A stretch of 64,000 bases of DNA from Exiguobacterium chiriqhucha RW-2 (GCF_000416965.1 NZ_ATCL01000014.1:186001-250000); one strand, 5' to 3'; positions 24,702 to 35,199 are shown, numbered from the stretch's first letter. Numbers and translations: made by a program. Notes: a model not told the origin generated them from the letters alone.

Positions 24702-26021
24702 GTGAAGAACACGGTCGTGTTATTGACGATTGTCAGTGCCCTTAGCAGTCAAATCTTGCCTCAAATTTTATTTTTGTCCATCATGGCGGTCGAAGACGGC
24801 GTCGGGCGATTAATCCCGTTCATGATTTTTTACGTGGCGAGTATGTCGGGACTGCTTCTATGGGTGTATATCATCGGGCGGCTCGGCTCGAAACGGACGT
24901 TTTTAGTGGCGCTATCCGTCTTGGTCGCGGGCCTTGTCTGCTTCTTGTGGCCGTTCGATTGGGCGATTGAATTGAGCGCTTTTCTTGTCGGTGTTGGCTC
25001 GATCGGTGTCGGGTCGATTATGACGACGATTTTGTCACAGCTGAAGGAACTGTCCACCACAGACGAGTCGACGGAGAAGAAAGGGAGTTCGCTCCCGCTC
25101 GTACTCGCTCTCGTTGCCTGGATCGTCGTTTTCTCTTATGTGCTGACTCGATCATATGACGAGGCTGTCATCCTCTTCCTCATCAGTCTTCTCCTGCCGT
25201 GGCTGTTCGTGAGAAAGTTGCCGCTCGAGAAAACGGCGACGTGGGCATGGGCGACAGGGAAGTTCGTGCTTGCCTTCATCACCGTTACCGTGTTCACGTT
25301 GGTGAGCCGTCTCCTCAGCCTGTTGGAAGGGGCGAGCGGGTACGTGGAAATCTTTTTATTGATGATTATTTTGCTCGGCTACGTCGGGTGGGTATTGTTC
25401 CAGGAGCGGACGAGAACGTACGTCAGTGCCACCCGGACGCGCCAAGTTCAACTGCTCGCGTTCGTCGTCGGGTTGTTCGGCGGCTGGACGTTGATTGGCG
25501 CCGTATTCATCAGTCTGGCCCTATATTCGTTTCAAGTGCTCTTGTTCTATGTGTTCATGCCGTTCTTGGCGGGCGTCATCGGCTGGATATTATTGAACCG
25601 TGTGTTCGACGTGGCGCGTCATCCTTACTACGTCCTGCTCGTCACGTCGCTGCTATTCTTCCTCGGATTCTTGGAGCCGCTCGTGTTCATCCCGGTCCTG
25701 TTTGTGAGTGGGTACGTCCAGACGATGTATGCGAGTGCGGGTCATGTCTATCTATATGCATCGTATGGGGACAATAAAGAGTTTGCCTCGTTGCTCTTGC
25801 AACTATGGAAACGGTTCGGGATGGTCGTCGCTTATTCGGCCCTCATGGTCGGAGTGCTCGGCTACGGTCTATATACCGGCCAGTCCGTCAATGCAGAGTT
25901 GTCCTTTAAAATCCCGCGCGGTTGGATGCTCGGGGTGCTCGGTTTGACGTGGATCTTCAACGTCGGATTGATTACGCTGTATTGGTTGCGCATCCAAAAA
26001 ACCGTTGAAACTTCAAAATAA
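24702..26021 (+). CDS. Polytopic membrane protein, MFS-like
   Basis: A GTG at 24702 behind GAGGTG gives 439 residues with about 12 TM helices split by a polar stretch (residues 120-140). The organisation is that of a major facilitator superfamily protein (GRLGSKRTFLVAL in the loop after TM2 resembles the MFS GxLxDRxGRR loop), but no subfamily is recognisable. The earlier in-frame ATG adds 31 Cys- and Lys-rich residues with no ribosome site and is not used. It is upstream of rpoE, where B. subtilis has acdA/fadF. Confidence 0.6.
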   Translation: MKNTVVLLTIVSALSSQILPQILFLSIMAVEDGVGRLIPFMIFYVASMSGLLLWVYIIGRLGSKRTFLVALSVLVAGLVCFLWPFDWAIELSAFLVGVGSIGVGSIMTTILSQLKELSTTDESTEKKGSSLPLVLALVAWIVVFSYVLTRSYDEAVILFLISLLLPWLFVRKLPLEKTATWAWATGKFVLAFITVTVFTLVSRLLSLLEGASGYVEIFLLMIILLGYVGWVLFQERTRTYVSATRTRQVQLLAFVVGLFGGWTLIGAVFISLALYSFQVLLFYVFMPFLAGVIGWILLNRVFDVARHPYYVLLVTSLLFFLGFLEPLVFIPVLFVSGYVQTMYASAGHVYLYASYGDNKEFASLLLQLWKRFGMVVAYSALMVGVLGYGLYTGQSVNAELSFKIPRGWMLGVLGLTWIFNVGLITLYWLRIQKTVETSK

Positions 26022-26052
26022 TTTCCTCTAGCTTTTTCATATCGGTTTTGTT

Positions 26053-26058
26053 TATAAT
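26053..26058 (+). promoter_or_regulatory. probable -10 box of rpoE
   Basis: TATAAT about 44 bases before the rpoE start, with TTTTTG-rich sequence upstream but no clear -35 box. Confidence 0.45.
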
Positions 26059-26101
26059 GAGGAGTGATGTTTAACTAGTGACGGAAAAGGAGTGTCCTTT
26101 A

Positions 26102-26581
26102 ATGAATAAATCGTTGATCGATTTCGTTTACGAAATTCTTCAAAAGACTGGCGAGCAACCAGTGTCATTTGATGAGATTCGTGAGCTGATCAGACAAAAC
26201 TATACGTTCGCAAGTGAAGAGGAAGAGCTCGAGAAAATCGCGCAACTCTACACGGACATGAACATCGACGGACTATTCGTCAACTTGGGAGCTAACCGTT
26301 GGGCGCTTCGTGTTTGGTATCCGTTCGATAAGTCAGACGAAGATCTCGTCATCGAAGCACGCCAACGCGGTGAGCTCGATGAGTTCGAAGAAGAGATCGA
26401 TGAGACGGATGAAGGCATCGTCGACATTGAAGACGACCTTGACGTCTTTGCAAAAGGTGAAGATTTTGACGCATCTGAGTTCGATGCCGAGGATGAAGCC
26501 GAAAAAGTGGAAGGCCTTGACGAGTTCGAGGACGAAGACTTGGACGACGACCTCGACTTAGAAGACGAGGATGATTTATAA
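26102..26581 (+). CDS. rpoE: DNA-directed RNA polymerase delta subunit
   Basis: The ATG at 26102 follows AAAGGAG and yields 159 residues. The N-terminal ~90 residues form the HARE-HTH-type fold (LIDFVYEILQKTGEQPVSFDEIRELI), and the last ~60 are a disordered run of Asp and Glu, the hallmark of delta. Delta binds core polymerase and speeds recycling and promoter selectivity. It sits directly upstream of pyrG as in B. subtilis. It is slightly shorter than the B. subtilis protein. Confidence 0.96.
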   Translation: MNKSLIDFVYEILQKTGEQPVSFDEIRELIRQNYTFASEEEELEKIAQLYTDMNIDGLFVNLGANRWALRVWYPFDKSDEDLVIEARQRGELDEFEEEIDETDEGIVDIEDDLDVFAKGEDFDASEFDAEDEAEKVEGLDEFEDEDLDDDLDLEDEDDL

Positions 26582-26630
26582 GAGACCGCAAAAAGCCGGG
26601 CATTTGTCCCGGCTAGGCGTGTCTCTTTTT
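26581..26630 (+). terminator. intrinsic terminator of rpoE
   Basis: Inner stem AGCCGGG/CCCGGCT with an outer AGAGAC/GTCTCT arm and a TTTTT tail; a further T-rich stretch follows. Confidence 0.8.
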
Positions 26631-26666
26631 CTTTTTTGACAGTTGAAAAAAAGAAAAAATAATGAC

Positions 26667-26696
26667 TTGACGACTGCATCGTCTCTGACGTAAATT
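26667..26696 (+). promoter_or_regulatory. pyrG promoter with GGG start
   Basis: TTGACG (26667-26672), 18 bases, TAAATT (26691-26696). Seven bases downstream the transcript would begin with GGGC (26703), as at the B. subtilis pyrG start, where the G run is needed for CTP-sensitive reiterative transcription. Confidence 0.75.
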
Positions 26697-26702
26697 AGTC
26701 AT

Positions 26703-26772
26703 GGGCTAGTTTAGCACGTAACGATGCAGCAAAAGTGTCCTCCATTTCAGTGGGGGCACTTTTGCTTTTTTT
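26703..26772 (+). promoter_or_regulatory. pyrG leader attenuator (CTP-sensitive reiterative transcription type)
   Basis: The leader starts with GGGC and carries a terminator (GCAAAAGTG/CACTTTTGC stem 26729-26765, then seven Ts). The 5' arm contains TCCTCC (26738-26743), which is complementary to a poly(G) tail. In B. subtilis, low CTP makes polymerase stutter and add Gs that pair with the C/U-rich arm, preventing termination. All required elements are present here; mechanism is transferred from that species. Confidence 0.75.
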
Positions 26773-26801
26773 GTTTTTTCGTTTCCCGTTGTGGCATTTA
26801 A

Positions 26802-28412
<1,611 letters not shown>

Positions 28413-28418
28413 GTGGCA

Positions 28419-28447
28419 GGTCACAGTCTATGACTGTGGCCTTTTTT
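28419..28447 (+). terminator. intrinsic terminator of pyrG
   Basis: GGTCACAGTC/GACTGTGGCC stem, TAT loop, six Ts. Confidence 0.88.
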
Positions 28448-28545
28448 CTCGGGCAAAAGGCTGATGTGCGCAACAGCTTCAGGTGGATACATGTTGCCCG
28501 AAATCCGGGTACACTAATAGTAGAACAGGGAGAGGGCGATGCGAC

Positions 28546-29376
28546 ATGCGAGAACGAACTATGATTTATGCAGGATACGGGGGAGCGCTCGTCACGCTCA
28601 GCCTGTTGCCGTTCGTCGTCTTGCCGACGCTATTATTGCCGTATCAACTCGGGTGGACCGGAGTTGTATTGCTCGCACTGTCGATTGGTCTATTGCGGTC
28701 GATTCGCGAGGGCTCGAATACGTACTTGAAACAGATGCTCAAAGTCACGTTCACGTTATTTTTGTTGTTCGTCTTCGTATACTACGTCTCGTTTGGACTC
28801 GTCTTGTACGACTCGTACGGGCTCGAACGGTTGCTCGAACAGTATGGCGACCAGGCGATGTGGGTGTTCGCCGCCTTCAGCTTCTTGCAACCGATCGCGC
28901 TTCCGGTCCCGGAGGCGGTCAGTGTCCCGATTGGTAGTGTCGCCCTTGGGCCGCTTAGGGCGGCCTTAATCGGGAGCGTCGCGACGACGCTCGGCATCCT
29001 CGTCATGTACGGGCTCGCTCGGTTCGGGCGGGAGCGGGTGATGCGGCTTATCGACGCCGACAAGCTCGCGACGTATGACCGTTACGTCGACAAGTACGGG
29101 CTCGGTGTGTTGCTCGTCTTGTTCATCATCCCGATTTTGCCAGATGAGGTCATCTGTCTCGCGGCCGGGTTCAGCCGGGTGCCATTCCCGCGATTCGTTT
29201 TGATCGCCATCGGCGCGAAGCTCGTCACGTCGTTCGGTCTCGCCTATTCGGTCTCGCTCGGCGAACTGTTTATCACCGGTGCGAGTCCGTTCGCCGTCGT
29301 CTCGGTGACGGCGAGCCTATTGCTCGTCATCTTGGCGCTCGTCTGGCGCAAACGGAAAAAAGGGAATTCGAACTGA
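28546..29376 (+). CDS. DedA/VTT-domain membrane protein
   Basis: A 276-residue polytopic protein. Three N-terminal TM helices (about 8-90) precede a VTT domain with FSFLQPIALPVPEAVSVPIG, the amphipathic loop LARFGRERVMRLIDADKL and the LFIIPILPDEVICLAAGFSR signature shared by TVP38/DedA proteins, which act as phospholipid scramblases or flippases. The extra N-terminal helices are unusual. Start at 28546 or 28561 is uncertain. It is a second VTT protein in this window (compare 1391-1924). Confidence 0.78.
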   Translation: MRERTMIYAGYGGALVTLSLLPFVVLPTLLLPYQLGWTGVVLLALSIGLLRSIREGSNTYLKQMLKVTFTLFLLFVFVYYVSFGLVLYDSYGLERLLEQYGDQAMWVFAAFSFLQPIALPVPEAVSVPIGSVALGPLRAALIGSVATTLGILVMYGLARFGRERVMRLIDADKLATYDRYVDKYGLGVLLVLFIIPILPDEVICLAAGFSRVPFPRFVLIAIGAKLVTSFGLAYSVSLGELFITGASPFAVVSVTASLLLVILALVWRKRKKGNSN

Positions 29377-29418
29377 CATCGCGAAACCGTCAAGAGCACA
29401 GTTAGAGAGGAAGACGTT

Positions 29419-29967
29419 ATGGTTCGCGATGAAGAATTAGTGATTCGACCGATTGCGTCACGCGACTTGGATCGGTTATGGGAATTGATGTATAAGGACG
29501 AGGCGCCGGAATTCAAAAAGTGGGATGCGCCGTATTTTGAACATCGGGCGCAGACGTATGAGGTGTACTGTCAGAATGCGGGCGAACACGTCGGCCGTGA
29601 CGACATGTGGGTCATCGAGGTCGATGGGACCGTCTACGGGACGGTTTCCTTCTATTATGAAGACGCCGGACAGAATTGGCTCGAGGTCGGGATCATCCTC
29701 CATCAAGCCGACCGCTGGAATCGTGGCATCGGCACGCGGGCGCTCAAGCTGTGGGTCGGCCATCTGTTTCAGACGTTGCCGACGGTCCGGGTCGGATTGA
29801 CGACGTGGTCGGGCAATGAGCGGATGATGAAAGTGGCCGAGAAAATCGGCATGCGACTCGAAGGTCGGATTCGTCAGGTGCGCGTCGTCGACGACGTGCG
29901 TTACGACTCGATTCGCATGGGTTTGTTGCGAGAAGAATGGATGACAGAAAGCGCTAAGTCTCGGTAG
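29419..29967 (+). CDS. RimJ/RimL-type GNAT acetyltransferase
   Basis: A 182-residue acetyltransferase. Signatures are LVIRPIASRDLDRLWELM at the N-terminus, WLEVGIILHQADRWNRGIGTRAL around the acetyl-CoA loop and GLTTWSGNERMMKVAEKIGM near the end, as in ribosomal-protein N-acetyltransferases and related spermidine/phosphinothricin-type enzymes. RBS GAGAGGAAG. The substrate is unknown. Confidence 0.87.
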   Translation: MVRDEELVIRPIASRDLDRLWELMYKDEAPEFKKWDAPYFEHRAQTYEVYCQNAGEHVGRDDMWVIEVDGTVYGTVSFYYEDAGQNWLEVGIILHQADRWNRGIGTRALKLWVGHLFQTLPTVRVGLTTWSGNERMMKVAEKIGMRLEGRIRQVRVVDDVRYDSIRMGLLREEWMTESAKSR

Positions 29968-29982
29968 AGGCTTAGCGCTTTT
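29949..29982 (+). terminator. bidirectional terminator
   Basis: AAGCGCTAAG/CTTAGCGCTT stem with inner CTC/GAG pairs and TTTT tail, between the GNAT gene and the convergent AraC gene, and overlapping both 3' ends. Confidence 0.85.
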
Positions 29983-30737
29983 CACGTGTGGAACAATTGG
30001 CGGTATTGGAGCGGGGTCATTTGTTTGTACGTCTTGAACGTGTTGATATAGGCCGTGCACGAGGCGAAGCGATATTTCTCACCGATGGTACAAATCGGCA
30101 AATTCGTTCCGAGCAAATCGGCGATGGACGCATCGATGCGGCGGCGCCGGATTCGTTCGGGTACACTCTCGCCGACTTCCTGTTTGAACAGGGCCGACAA
30201 ATAATTGTTTGATAACCCGATTTGTTGGGCGATCCACGGGAGCGATAGTTCTGGCTCTCTCAAATGCTCTTCAATCAAATGGATGGTCGTCGTGACGTTC
30301 GGGTTCGTCGACACGGGAGGGGATAGAAACGCCATCATCTTCGTCAAATGGTCGACGATGACGGGAATGGCATAGATAAAGTCGAGTGTCGTCGTCAGTT
30401 CATCGATTAAGATGAGAAGAGCGCTCGTATAATTGAGCGCGGTCTGGACGTTTGGGTTATCGACTGGAATCAGACGGATGACGTGATAGACGAGGCCGCG
30501 GTAGTAGAAACGGACACTCATATACTCATCGGAGACCGGAAGTTTCAATAGGTCGAGCGTCAGCGTCTCGAGCAGCTGTTCGGCCCGAATCGGATGGGCG
30601 CTGCGGAGCGCACTCACAATCTGTTGATCGAGCGTATAAAAGTTATCCACATGCTGAAAATCATCGAACAAATTTTTGTCACGATGCAGATGATTCAGAA
30701 ATTGGCGTTTGATTTTGTTTTCCACCGGATGAGTCAC
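29982..30737 (-). CDS. AraC-family transcriptional regulator
   Basis: A 251-residue regulator. The C-terminal ~100 residues hold two helix-turn-helix units (LSLPWIAQQIGLSNNYLSALFKQEVGESVPERIRRRRID and IGEKYRFASCTAYINTFKTYKQMTPLQYRQL). The N-terminal 150 residues are helical and lack a cupin sugar-binding domain, so the effector cannot be guessed. A 70-residue coiled-coil protein gene lies immediately upstream on the same strand, 27 bases away. Confidence 0.88.
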   Translation of the reverse strand: MTHPVENKIKRQFLNHLHRDKNLFDDFQHVDNFYTLDQQIVSALRSAHPIRAEQLLETLTLDLLKLPVSDEYMSVRFYYRGLVYHVIRLIPVDNPNVQTALNYTSALLILIDELTTTLDFIYAIPVIVDHLTKMMAFLSPPVSTNPNVTTTIHLIEEHLREPELSLPWIAQQIGLSNNYLSALFKQEVGESVPERIRRRRIDASIADLLGTNLPICTIGEKYRFASCTAYINTFKTYKQMTPLQYRQLFHT

Positions 30738-30764
30738 TTCTTTCGTCGTACGATCGGGAACCGT

Positions 30765-30977
30765 TTATTTATTTCGTGGAACGTTCCGTTTGGTCGCTTG
30801 TTTCAACTCGGCGATTTCGCGAGCGAGTGCTTCTTCACGGGAACGTGCGGATGATTCGAGGTGGTGTTCGAGTTCCTTACTTTTTTGTCGATACGTTTCA
30901 GCGACTTCTTTCGTACGCTGTTGATGCTGATGGAGTTGTTTGTTGTACGCATCGAGATCAATTGGCTTTTTCGTCAT
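30765..30977 (-). CDS. Small coiled-coil protein
   Basis: A 70-residue, highly charged protein with heptad-like spacing across most of its length (TKEVAETYRQKSKELEHHLESS, then ALAREIAELKQATK). It has no signal or TM segment. AAAGGGG lies 11 bases before the ATG. It probably shares a transcript with the AraC gene downstream. Function unknown. A competing plus-strand frame over the same bases has no ribosome site. Confidence 0.6.
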   Translation of the reverse strand: MTKKPIDLDAYNKQLHQHQQRTKEVAETYRQKSKELEHHLESSARSREEALAREIAELKQATKRNVPRNK

Positions 30978-31205
30978 ACATCATATGCCCCTTTCAAAAG
31001 ACGGTCAAACAGACAGGCGCGGTGCAAGCGAGGCTTGGCCCGCAGTTTCATCGAGGAAACGGTTCCTGTCCTTAGCTTACGAAGGGGGTGAAAGGTTGGA
31101 AAGTTAGGTCAACACGAAAGAAGTGGTGAAAAAGATGAAAAATGTGACGGAATTGTGTCCGTAGCATATCCCATTTCTCACACTACTCGATGAATTGCAC
31201 AAACC
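30978..31205. other. 228-base gene-free region
   Basis: It precedes the small coiled-coil gene on the minus strand. It contains a GC-rich middle with a GGAAACGGTTCC palindrome near 31052-31063 and a purine-rich stretch GAAGGGGGTGAAAGG around 31081-31095. I see no tRNA or known RNA family and no supported gene. Confidence 0.4.
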
Positions 31206-31236
31206 ACAAAAAACCGCAGACATGAAGTCTGCGGTT
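31206..31236 (-). terminator. intrinsic terminator
   Basis: AACCGCAGAC/GTCTGCGGTT stem; on the minus strand it is followed by a run of Ts. It terminates the flavin oxidoreductase gene. Confidence 0.88.
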
Positions 31237-31242
31237 GATGGC

Positions 31243-32358
31243 TTATTTGACGGCTTGGTCTTTGATTGGGAACCAGCCGGCGCGTGTTGTGATGGCGTTC
31301 CAGAGCGGAGCCGGGACGGCGAGTTCGGCTTGTTTGTTCAAGTCGAGTTCGGTCTCGATTTCGTCTTCACGACCGTCTTTCACTTTCTCGAGCCAATCCG
31401 GGTCAATGATGAGTTCGCGGCCGAGCGCGGCGAGGTCGATGACGTTCAGTGCGTCTTCGACTTGACCTGGGCGCTGGAGCTGTCCGACTCCGATGAGCGG
31501 GACGGCACCGTTGATGCGTTTAGCGATGCGATCAATCGACCGCTCCGTCACGTTCTCGTTCCGCATTGAACCGATATTGAAGTTCCAGAGCGAGGCGTGG
31601 AGGTAGTCGAGATTTTCTTCGAGCAACATGTCGATCAATACGTCCGTATCGTCGAGCGTGATGCCTGGCTCTTCGACTTCTTCAGGCGAGAAGCGGTAGC
31701 CGATTAAGAAATCGTCCGCGCCTTCAGCTGCACGTTTGACCGAGCGAATGACTTCACGCGGGAATGTGAGGCGTGCGTTTACGTCGCCACCGAAGCGATC
31801 GTCGCGTCGATTCGAGTGAGGTGAGAAGAACTGTTGAATCAAATACGTGTTCGCCCCGTGAATCTCGACGCCGTCAAAACCGGCCTCAATGGCACGACGT
31901 GTCGCTTCGCCGAACGCCTCGATGATGGCTTCGACTTCTTCAGTCTCAAGGGCGCGTGGTGTGACGGCACCTTCACGGACCGGTGCGATGGCGCTGGCGC
32001 TTACTGGTTGTTCGTTCGGAACGAGTTCCGGAGGAGACATGCGTCCCGCATGGAAGATTTGAAGAATCGCTTTCGCGCCTTCCGCTCTTAAACTTTCAGC
32101 GAGCTGACGAAGCCCAGGGATGAACTTGTCGTCGTTCACACCGAAGGCGTTCGGGAACCCTTTGCCGTCTTCGGTCACGTAAGCACACGCCGTGATGGCG
32201 AGGCCGACGTTCTTCGCCCGCTTGCGGTAATAGGCGAGTTCGTGTTCCGACACTTCACCCGTCGGTGCTGACGAATAATGGGTCATCGGCGCAAGTACGA
32301 GCCGATTGTGGAGCTCGACGCCGTTTTTGAATTGGAAAGGTTGTAACATGCGTTTCAT
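31243..32358 (-). CDS. Old Yellow Enzyme-type NADH:flavin oxidoreductase
   Basis: The start at 32358 has an ideal AAGGAGGAG site and gives 371 residues. A TIM-barrel FMN enzyme reducing activated C=C bonds with NAD(P)H. Visible elements: NRLVLAPMTHYSS for FMN binding, GFDGVEIHGANTYLIQQFFSPHSNRRDDRFGG with the HGANxYL catalytic segment, and LAALGRELIIDP near the phosphate-binding end. It is closest in style to YqiG/NamA-like enzymes. The longer N-terminal extension in frame is upstream of the ribosome site and is rejected. Confidence 0.93.
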   Translation of the reverse strand: MKRMLQPFQFKNGVELHNRLVLAPMTHYSSAPTGEVSEHELAYYRKRAKNVGLAITACAYVTEDGKGFPNAFGVNDDKFIPGLRQLAESLRAEGAKAILQIFHAGRMSPPELVPNEQPVSASAIAPVREGAVTPRALETEEVEAIIEAFGEATRRAIEAGFDGVEIHGANTYLIQQFFSPHSNRRDDRFGGDVNARLTFPREVIRSVKRAAEGADDFLIGYRFSPEEVEEPGITLDDTDVLIDMLLEENLDYLHASLWNFNIGSMRNENVTERSIDRIAKRINGAVPLIGVGQLQRPGQVEDALNVIDLAALGRELIIDPDWLEKVKDGREDEIETELDLNKQAELAVPAPLWNAITTRAGWFPIKDQAVK

Positions 32359-32490
32359 AAAAAAACTCCTCCTTGTTGGTGATACCTTGAAGTCTAGTCT
32401 TCTCATTTTGAAATTGCGAGCGGGACGCTTTCTGAGGAGCAGGTTGCACACTCCGTGAGCGGGTCGATGGTTGAATGCTAGAAAATGGGG

Positions 32491-32496
32491 TATAAT
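32491..32496 (+). promoter_or_regulatory. -10 box of glpD
   Basis: TATAAT, about 125 bases before the glpD start, with TTGAAT (32471) somewhat too close to serve as a standard -35. Confidence 0.5.
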
Positions 32497-32530
32497 ACAG
32501 GAGAAAAGTTGATAACCGGTTGGAGACTAC

Positions 32531-32581
32531 AGAGAGACCACGACATGGGGGGCGAAGCCTTGTTTTGTTGTGGTCTCTTTT
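32531..32581 (+). promoter_or_regulatory. glpD leader terminator, likely GlpP antitermination site
   Basis: A hairpin AGAGACCAC/GTGGTCTCT (32533-32541 with 32570-32578), extended by GACA/TGTT and a GGC/GCC tip, ends in TTTT inside the glpD leader. In B. subtilis the glpD leader terminator is overcome by GlpP with glycerol-3-phosphate. The element is therefore probably an inducer-dependent attenuator; the GlpP gene is not in the window. Confidence 0.7.
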
Positions 32582-32620
32582 CGCATACATCGAACCGGAT
32601 TCATTATAGGAGGGGACAAG

Positions 32621-34276
32621 ATGGAAATCAGAAATTTCTCAGCAAAAGAACGTGCCAAACGATATGAACAGTTAACGGGTGAACGTCACGACGTGCTCGT
32701 CGTCGGCGGAGGAATCACCGGTGCCGGAATCGCGCTCGATGCCGCGTCTCGCGGAATGAAGACGGCCGTGCTCGAAATGCAAGACTTCGCAGCCGGAACA
32801 TCGAGCCGTTCGACGAAACTCGTCCACGGAGGGTTGCGCTACTTGAAACAGTTCGAAGTCGCGCTTGTCGCCGAAGTCGGAAAAGAACGCGCCATCGTCT
32901 ATGAGAACGGGCCACACGTCACGACGCCAGAACGCATGCTGTTGCCGATGCATAAAGGCGGCACGTTCGGACCGCTTTCGACCGCGGTCGGCTTGATGGT
33001 GTACGATTTCTTAGCGGGCGTCAAACGCGCCGAGCGACGTTTGATGTTGAAGCCGGATGAAGTCATTCAAAAAGCGCCGCTCGTCAAAAAAGACGGTCTT
33101 GTCGGTGGCGGTTATTACGTCGAATATCGGACAGATGATGCCCGTATGACGATTGAAGTCGCGAAAGAGGCGGCCAACCACGGCGCCCTCCTCTTGAACT
33201 ATTCGAAAGTGACTGGTCTCATCTATGAGCAAGGCAAAGTCGTCGGCGTCCACGTTGAAGACCAAATCGACGGCAAGACGTACGAAGTTTATGCGAAGAA
33301 AGTCATCAACGCGACCGGACCTTGGGTCGACGTGCTCCGCGAACAAGACGGCTCGAACAAAGGGAAGATGCTCCGTTTGACGAAAGGAATTCACCTCGTC
33401 ATTGACCAGTCGAAATTCCCGCTCAAACAAGCCATCTATTTCGATACACCGGACGGCCGGATGGTGTTCGCGATTCCGCGTGACGGCAAAGCGTATGTCG
33501 GGACGACGGACACGTTCTTCGATAAGGATAAAGCTCATCCACGCATGACGACCGAGGACCGCGACTATATTTTAGAGGCGATCCACTATATGTTCCCAGA
33601 CGTGAACGTGACGGCAGACGACGTCGAGTCGAGCTGGGCCGGGATTCGTCCGCTCATCTATGAAGAAGGCAAAGACCCGTCTGAAATCTCACGGAAAGAT
33701 GAGGTTTGGCAGTCGGAAAGCGGCTTAATCACGATCGCCGGTGGGAAGTTGACCGGTTATCGCAAGATGTCAGAGACGGTCGTCGATTTGGTGGCGAAAC
33801 TGCTCAAGCAAGAAGAAGGCATCGTCTTTCTCGCTTCGCGCACGAAACATATGCCGATGTCGGGCGGTCATGTCGGCGGTTCGAAAGGGTTCGATGACTT
33901 CTTGACGAAGAAGAAGGCTGAACTGAAAAACCTTGGTCTCGATGACGTCAAAGCCGAGCAGCTCGTTCGTCTCTACGGATCGAACATCGATCGTGTCATC
34001 GAACGGATGGACTCGAACGCGTACGATCTTCCAGAGTACGTCTATGCACAACTCATGTACGGCATCGAAGAAGAGTCGGTCGTTCGGGCTATCGACTTCC
34101 TCGTCCGCCGCACCGGAGCGATGTTCTTCGACATCAACTTCGTCCGCAACTATAAAGACGGCGTGCTCCGTTGCATGGCCGATGTCTTCAAATGGTCGGA
34201 TGCTCGTCTCGCTGAAGAGCGGGCCGAGGTCGAGAAAGAGATTGATCTCGCGGTCGTCCCTGTCACGGTCGACTAA
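32621..34276 (+). CDS. glpD: Aerobic glycerol-3-phosphate dehydrogenase
   Basis: A 551-residue FAD enzyme that oxidises glycerol-3-phosphate to DHAP and feeds electrons to quinone. The ATG at 32621 follows TAGGAGGGG. The FAD motif [21 protein letters not shown], the [20 protein letters not shown] flavin-side loop and the [12 protein letters not shown] end signature are intact. The C-terminal helical domain (about 400-551) matches bacterial GlpD. Controlled by the upstream leader terminator. Confidence 0.97.
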   Translation: MEIRNFSAKERAKRYEQLTGERHDVLVVGGGITGAGIALDAASRGMKTAVLEMQDFAAGTSSRSTKLVHGGLRYLKQFEVALVAEVGKERAIVYENGPHVTTPERMLLPMHKGGTFGPLSTAVGLMVYDFLAGVKRAERRLMLKPDEVIQKAPLVKKDGLVGGGYYVEYRTDDARMTIEVAKEAANHGALLLNYSKVTGLIYEQGKVVGVHVEDQIDGKTYEVYAKKVINATGPWVDVLREQDGSNKGKMLRLTKGIHLVIDQSKFPLKQAIYFDTPDGRMVFAIPRDGKAYVGTTDTFFDKDKAHPRMTTEDRDYILEAIHYMFPDVNVTADDVESSWAGIRPLIYEEGKDPSEISRKDEVWQSESGLITIAGGKLTGYRKMSETVVDLVAKLLKQEEGIVFLASRTKHMPMSGGHVGGSKGFDDFLTKKKAELKNLGLDDVKAEQLVRLYGSNIDRVIERMDSNAYDLPEYVYAQLMYGIEEESVVRAIDFLVRRTGAMFFDINFVRNYKDGVLRCMADVFKWSDARLAEERAEVEKEIDLAVVPVTVD

Positions 34277-34282
34277 CGAAAT

Positions 34283-34314
34283 AAAAGGAACCTCGCCGCG
34301 GCGAGGTTCCTTTT
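34283..34314 (+). terminator. bidirectional terminator
   Basis: Perfect 32-base palindrome AAAAGGAACCTCGCCG and complement, with As before and Ts after, between glpD and the convergent membrane-protein gene. Confidence 0.9.
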
Positions 34315-34736
34315 CATATGCCTAATTCTTCATAATACGCCATGATGCGTTCGTCGAGCGCCTCGACGATGTCCGGTTCGCCGAACAAATACAGATAAAG
34401 ATACGTGCCGTCCTCACGATCCACTTCTGTTTCGAGTGTCAGTGTGGTCGGTCGTCCTTTAAAGATGACATCGATTGTGCCGAGGGCGTGCACGTTCGCT
34501 TCGTCGAGTTCCGGATCAGAAGCCAGCTTTTTGATGCGGGCGATGTCACTGTCTGCGATTGGCTCATCGAACGTCTCGGATAAGACGGCGAACGTCTCCG
34601 GCAATTCCTCGAGATCGGTCTCGACGGCAGCGGCGAGCGGTATCTCTTCTTGGTCTTCCCCGAAGACGTTCACGACGAGTGCGACCATGCTTCCAATCGT
34701 CAAGATGAACAATATGTATAACAAATATGGTTTCAT
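34314..34736 (-). CDS. Single-span membrane-anchored protein of unknown function
   Basis: 140 residues: one TM helix at about 5-25, then an acidic extracytoplasmic domain of about 110 residues with alternating strands toward the C-terminus (VHALGTIDVIFKGRP, TYLYLYLFGEPD). No family recognised. A GGAG-like site lies before the ATG. The stop codon lies inside the bidirectional terminator. Confidence 0.6.
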   Translation of the reverse strand: MKPYLLYILFILTIGSMVALVVNVFGEDQEEIPLAAAVETDLEELPETFAVLSETFDEPIADSDIARIKKLASDPELDEANVHALGTIDVIFKGRPTTLTLETEVDREDGTYLYLYLFGEPDIVEALDERIMAYYEELGI

Positions 34737-34848
34737 GATTTCGCTCCTATTCGTTTCATGTTTTCAGTATATCAGCGCACCGGGTGTTTAGAAATAGGGA
34801 GACAATGGTATTGAAAAAGATGGAAATGAGAAAGGCGGGAGAGCTACG

Positions 34849-35199
34849 ATGAAACGAGCATTTACGATTGGTGGCGTCGTCCTCATCTTATTTCTCGGTT
34901 GGCAGTTCGTCGATACGAATCGGCTGTTTGCCGACGTCTACTATACGAAAGTACCGAGCACAAACGTCACCGACCAAGGAAAGAGACATACGTATGAAAC
35001 GATTGGCTATGATGAAGATGGCAAGAAACGACCAATCACGTTCGAGGCGCCGATTCGGCTGGCCGAAGGCGATTTTTTGAAACTGTATGTGAAAAACGAG
35101 CGGACGGTGACGGCCTACGAGCCGGTACCTGAGTCGGAAGTACCGGCCCAGTTAAAGGACGAACAGACCGAAGAACCGGTATCGATACCGTTGCCTTGA
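34849..35199 (+). CDS. YxeA-like (DUF1093) exported protein
   Basis: 116 residues: an N-terminal signal/anchor helix (about 4-20) and a small beta domain beginning DVYYTKVPS and containing the YETIGYDEDGKKRPITFEA strand pair, as in the YxeA/DUF1093 family of Bacilli exported proteins. Function unknown. RBS GGCGGGAG. Gene stands between the unknown membrane protein and spo0F, a place empty in B. subtilis. Confidence 0.72.
   Translation: MKRAFTIGGVVLILFLGWQFVDTNRLFADVYYTKVPSTNVTDQGKRHTYETIGYDEDGKKRPITFEAPIRLAEGDFLKLYVKNERTVTAYEPVPESEVPAQLKDEQTEEPVSIPLP

Noticed and set aside
26248-26679. 143-residue Ser-rich minus-strand frame
   Set aside because: Antisense of the acidic tail of rpoE; Ser codons arise from GAT/GAA reversed.
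30861-31091. 76-residue plus-strand frame
   Set aside because: Antisense to the small coiled-coil gene, which has a better ribosome site and protein-like composition.
30978-31205. small regulatory RNA or tRNA-like element
   Set aside because: I could not build a convincing cloverleaf, 6S-like or SRP-like structure; only a short palindrome is visible.
32485-32667. 60-residue frame in the glpD leader
   Set aside because: Covers the terminator hairpin and overlaps glpD out of frame; better explained as a regulatory leader.
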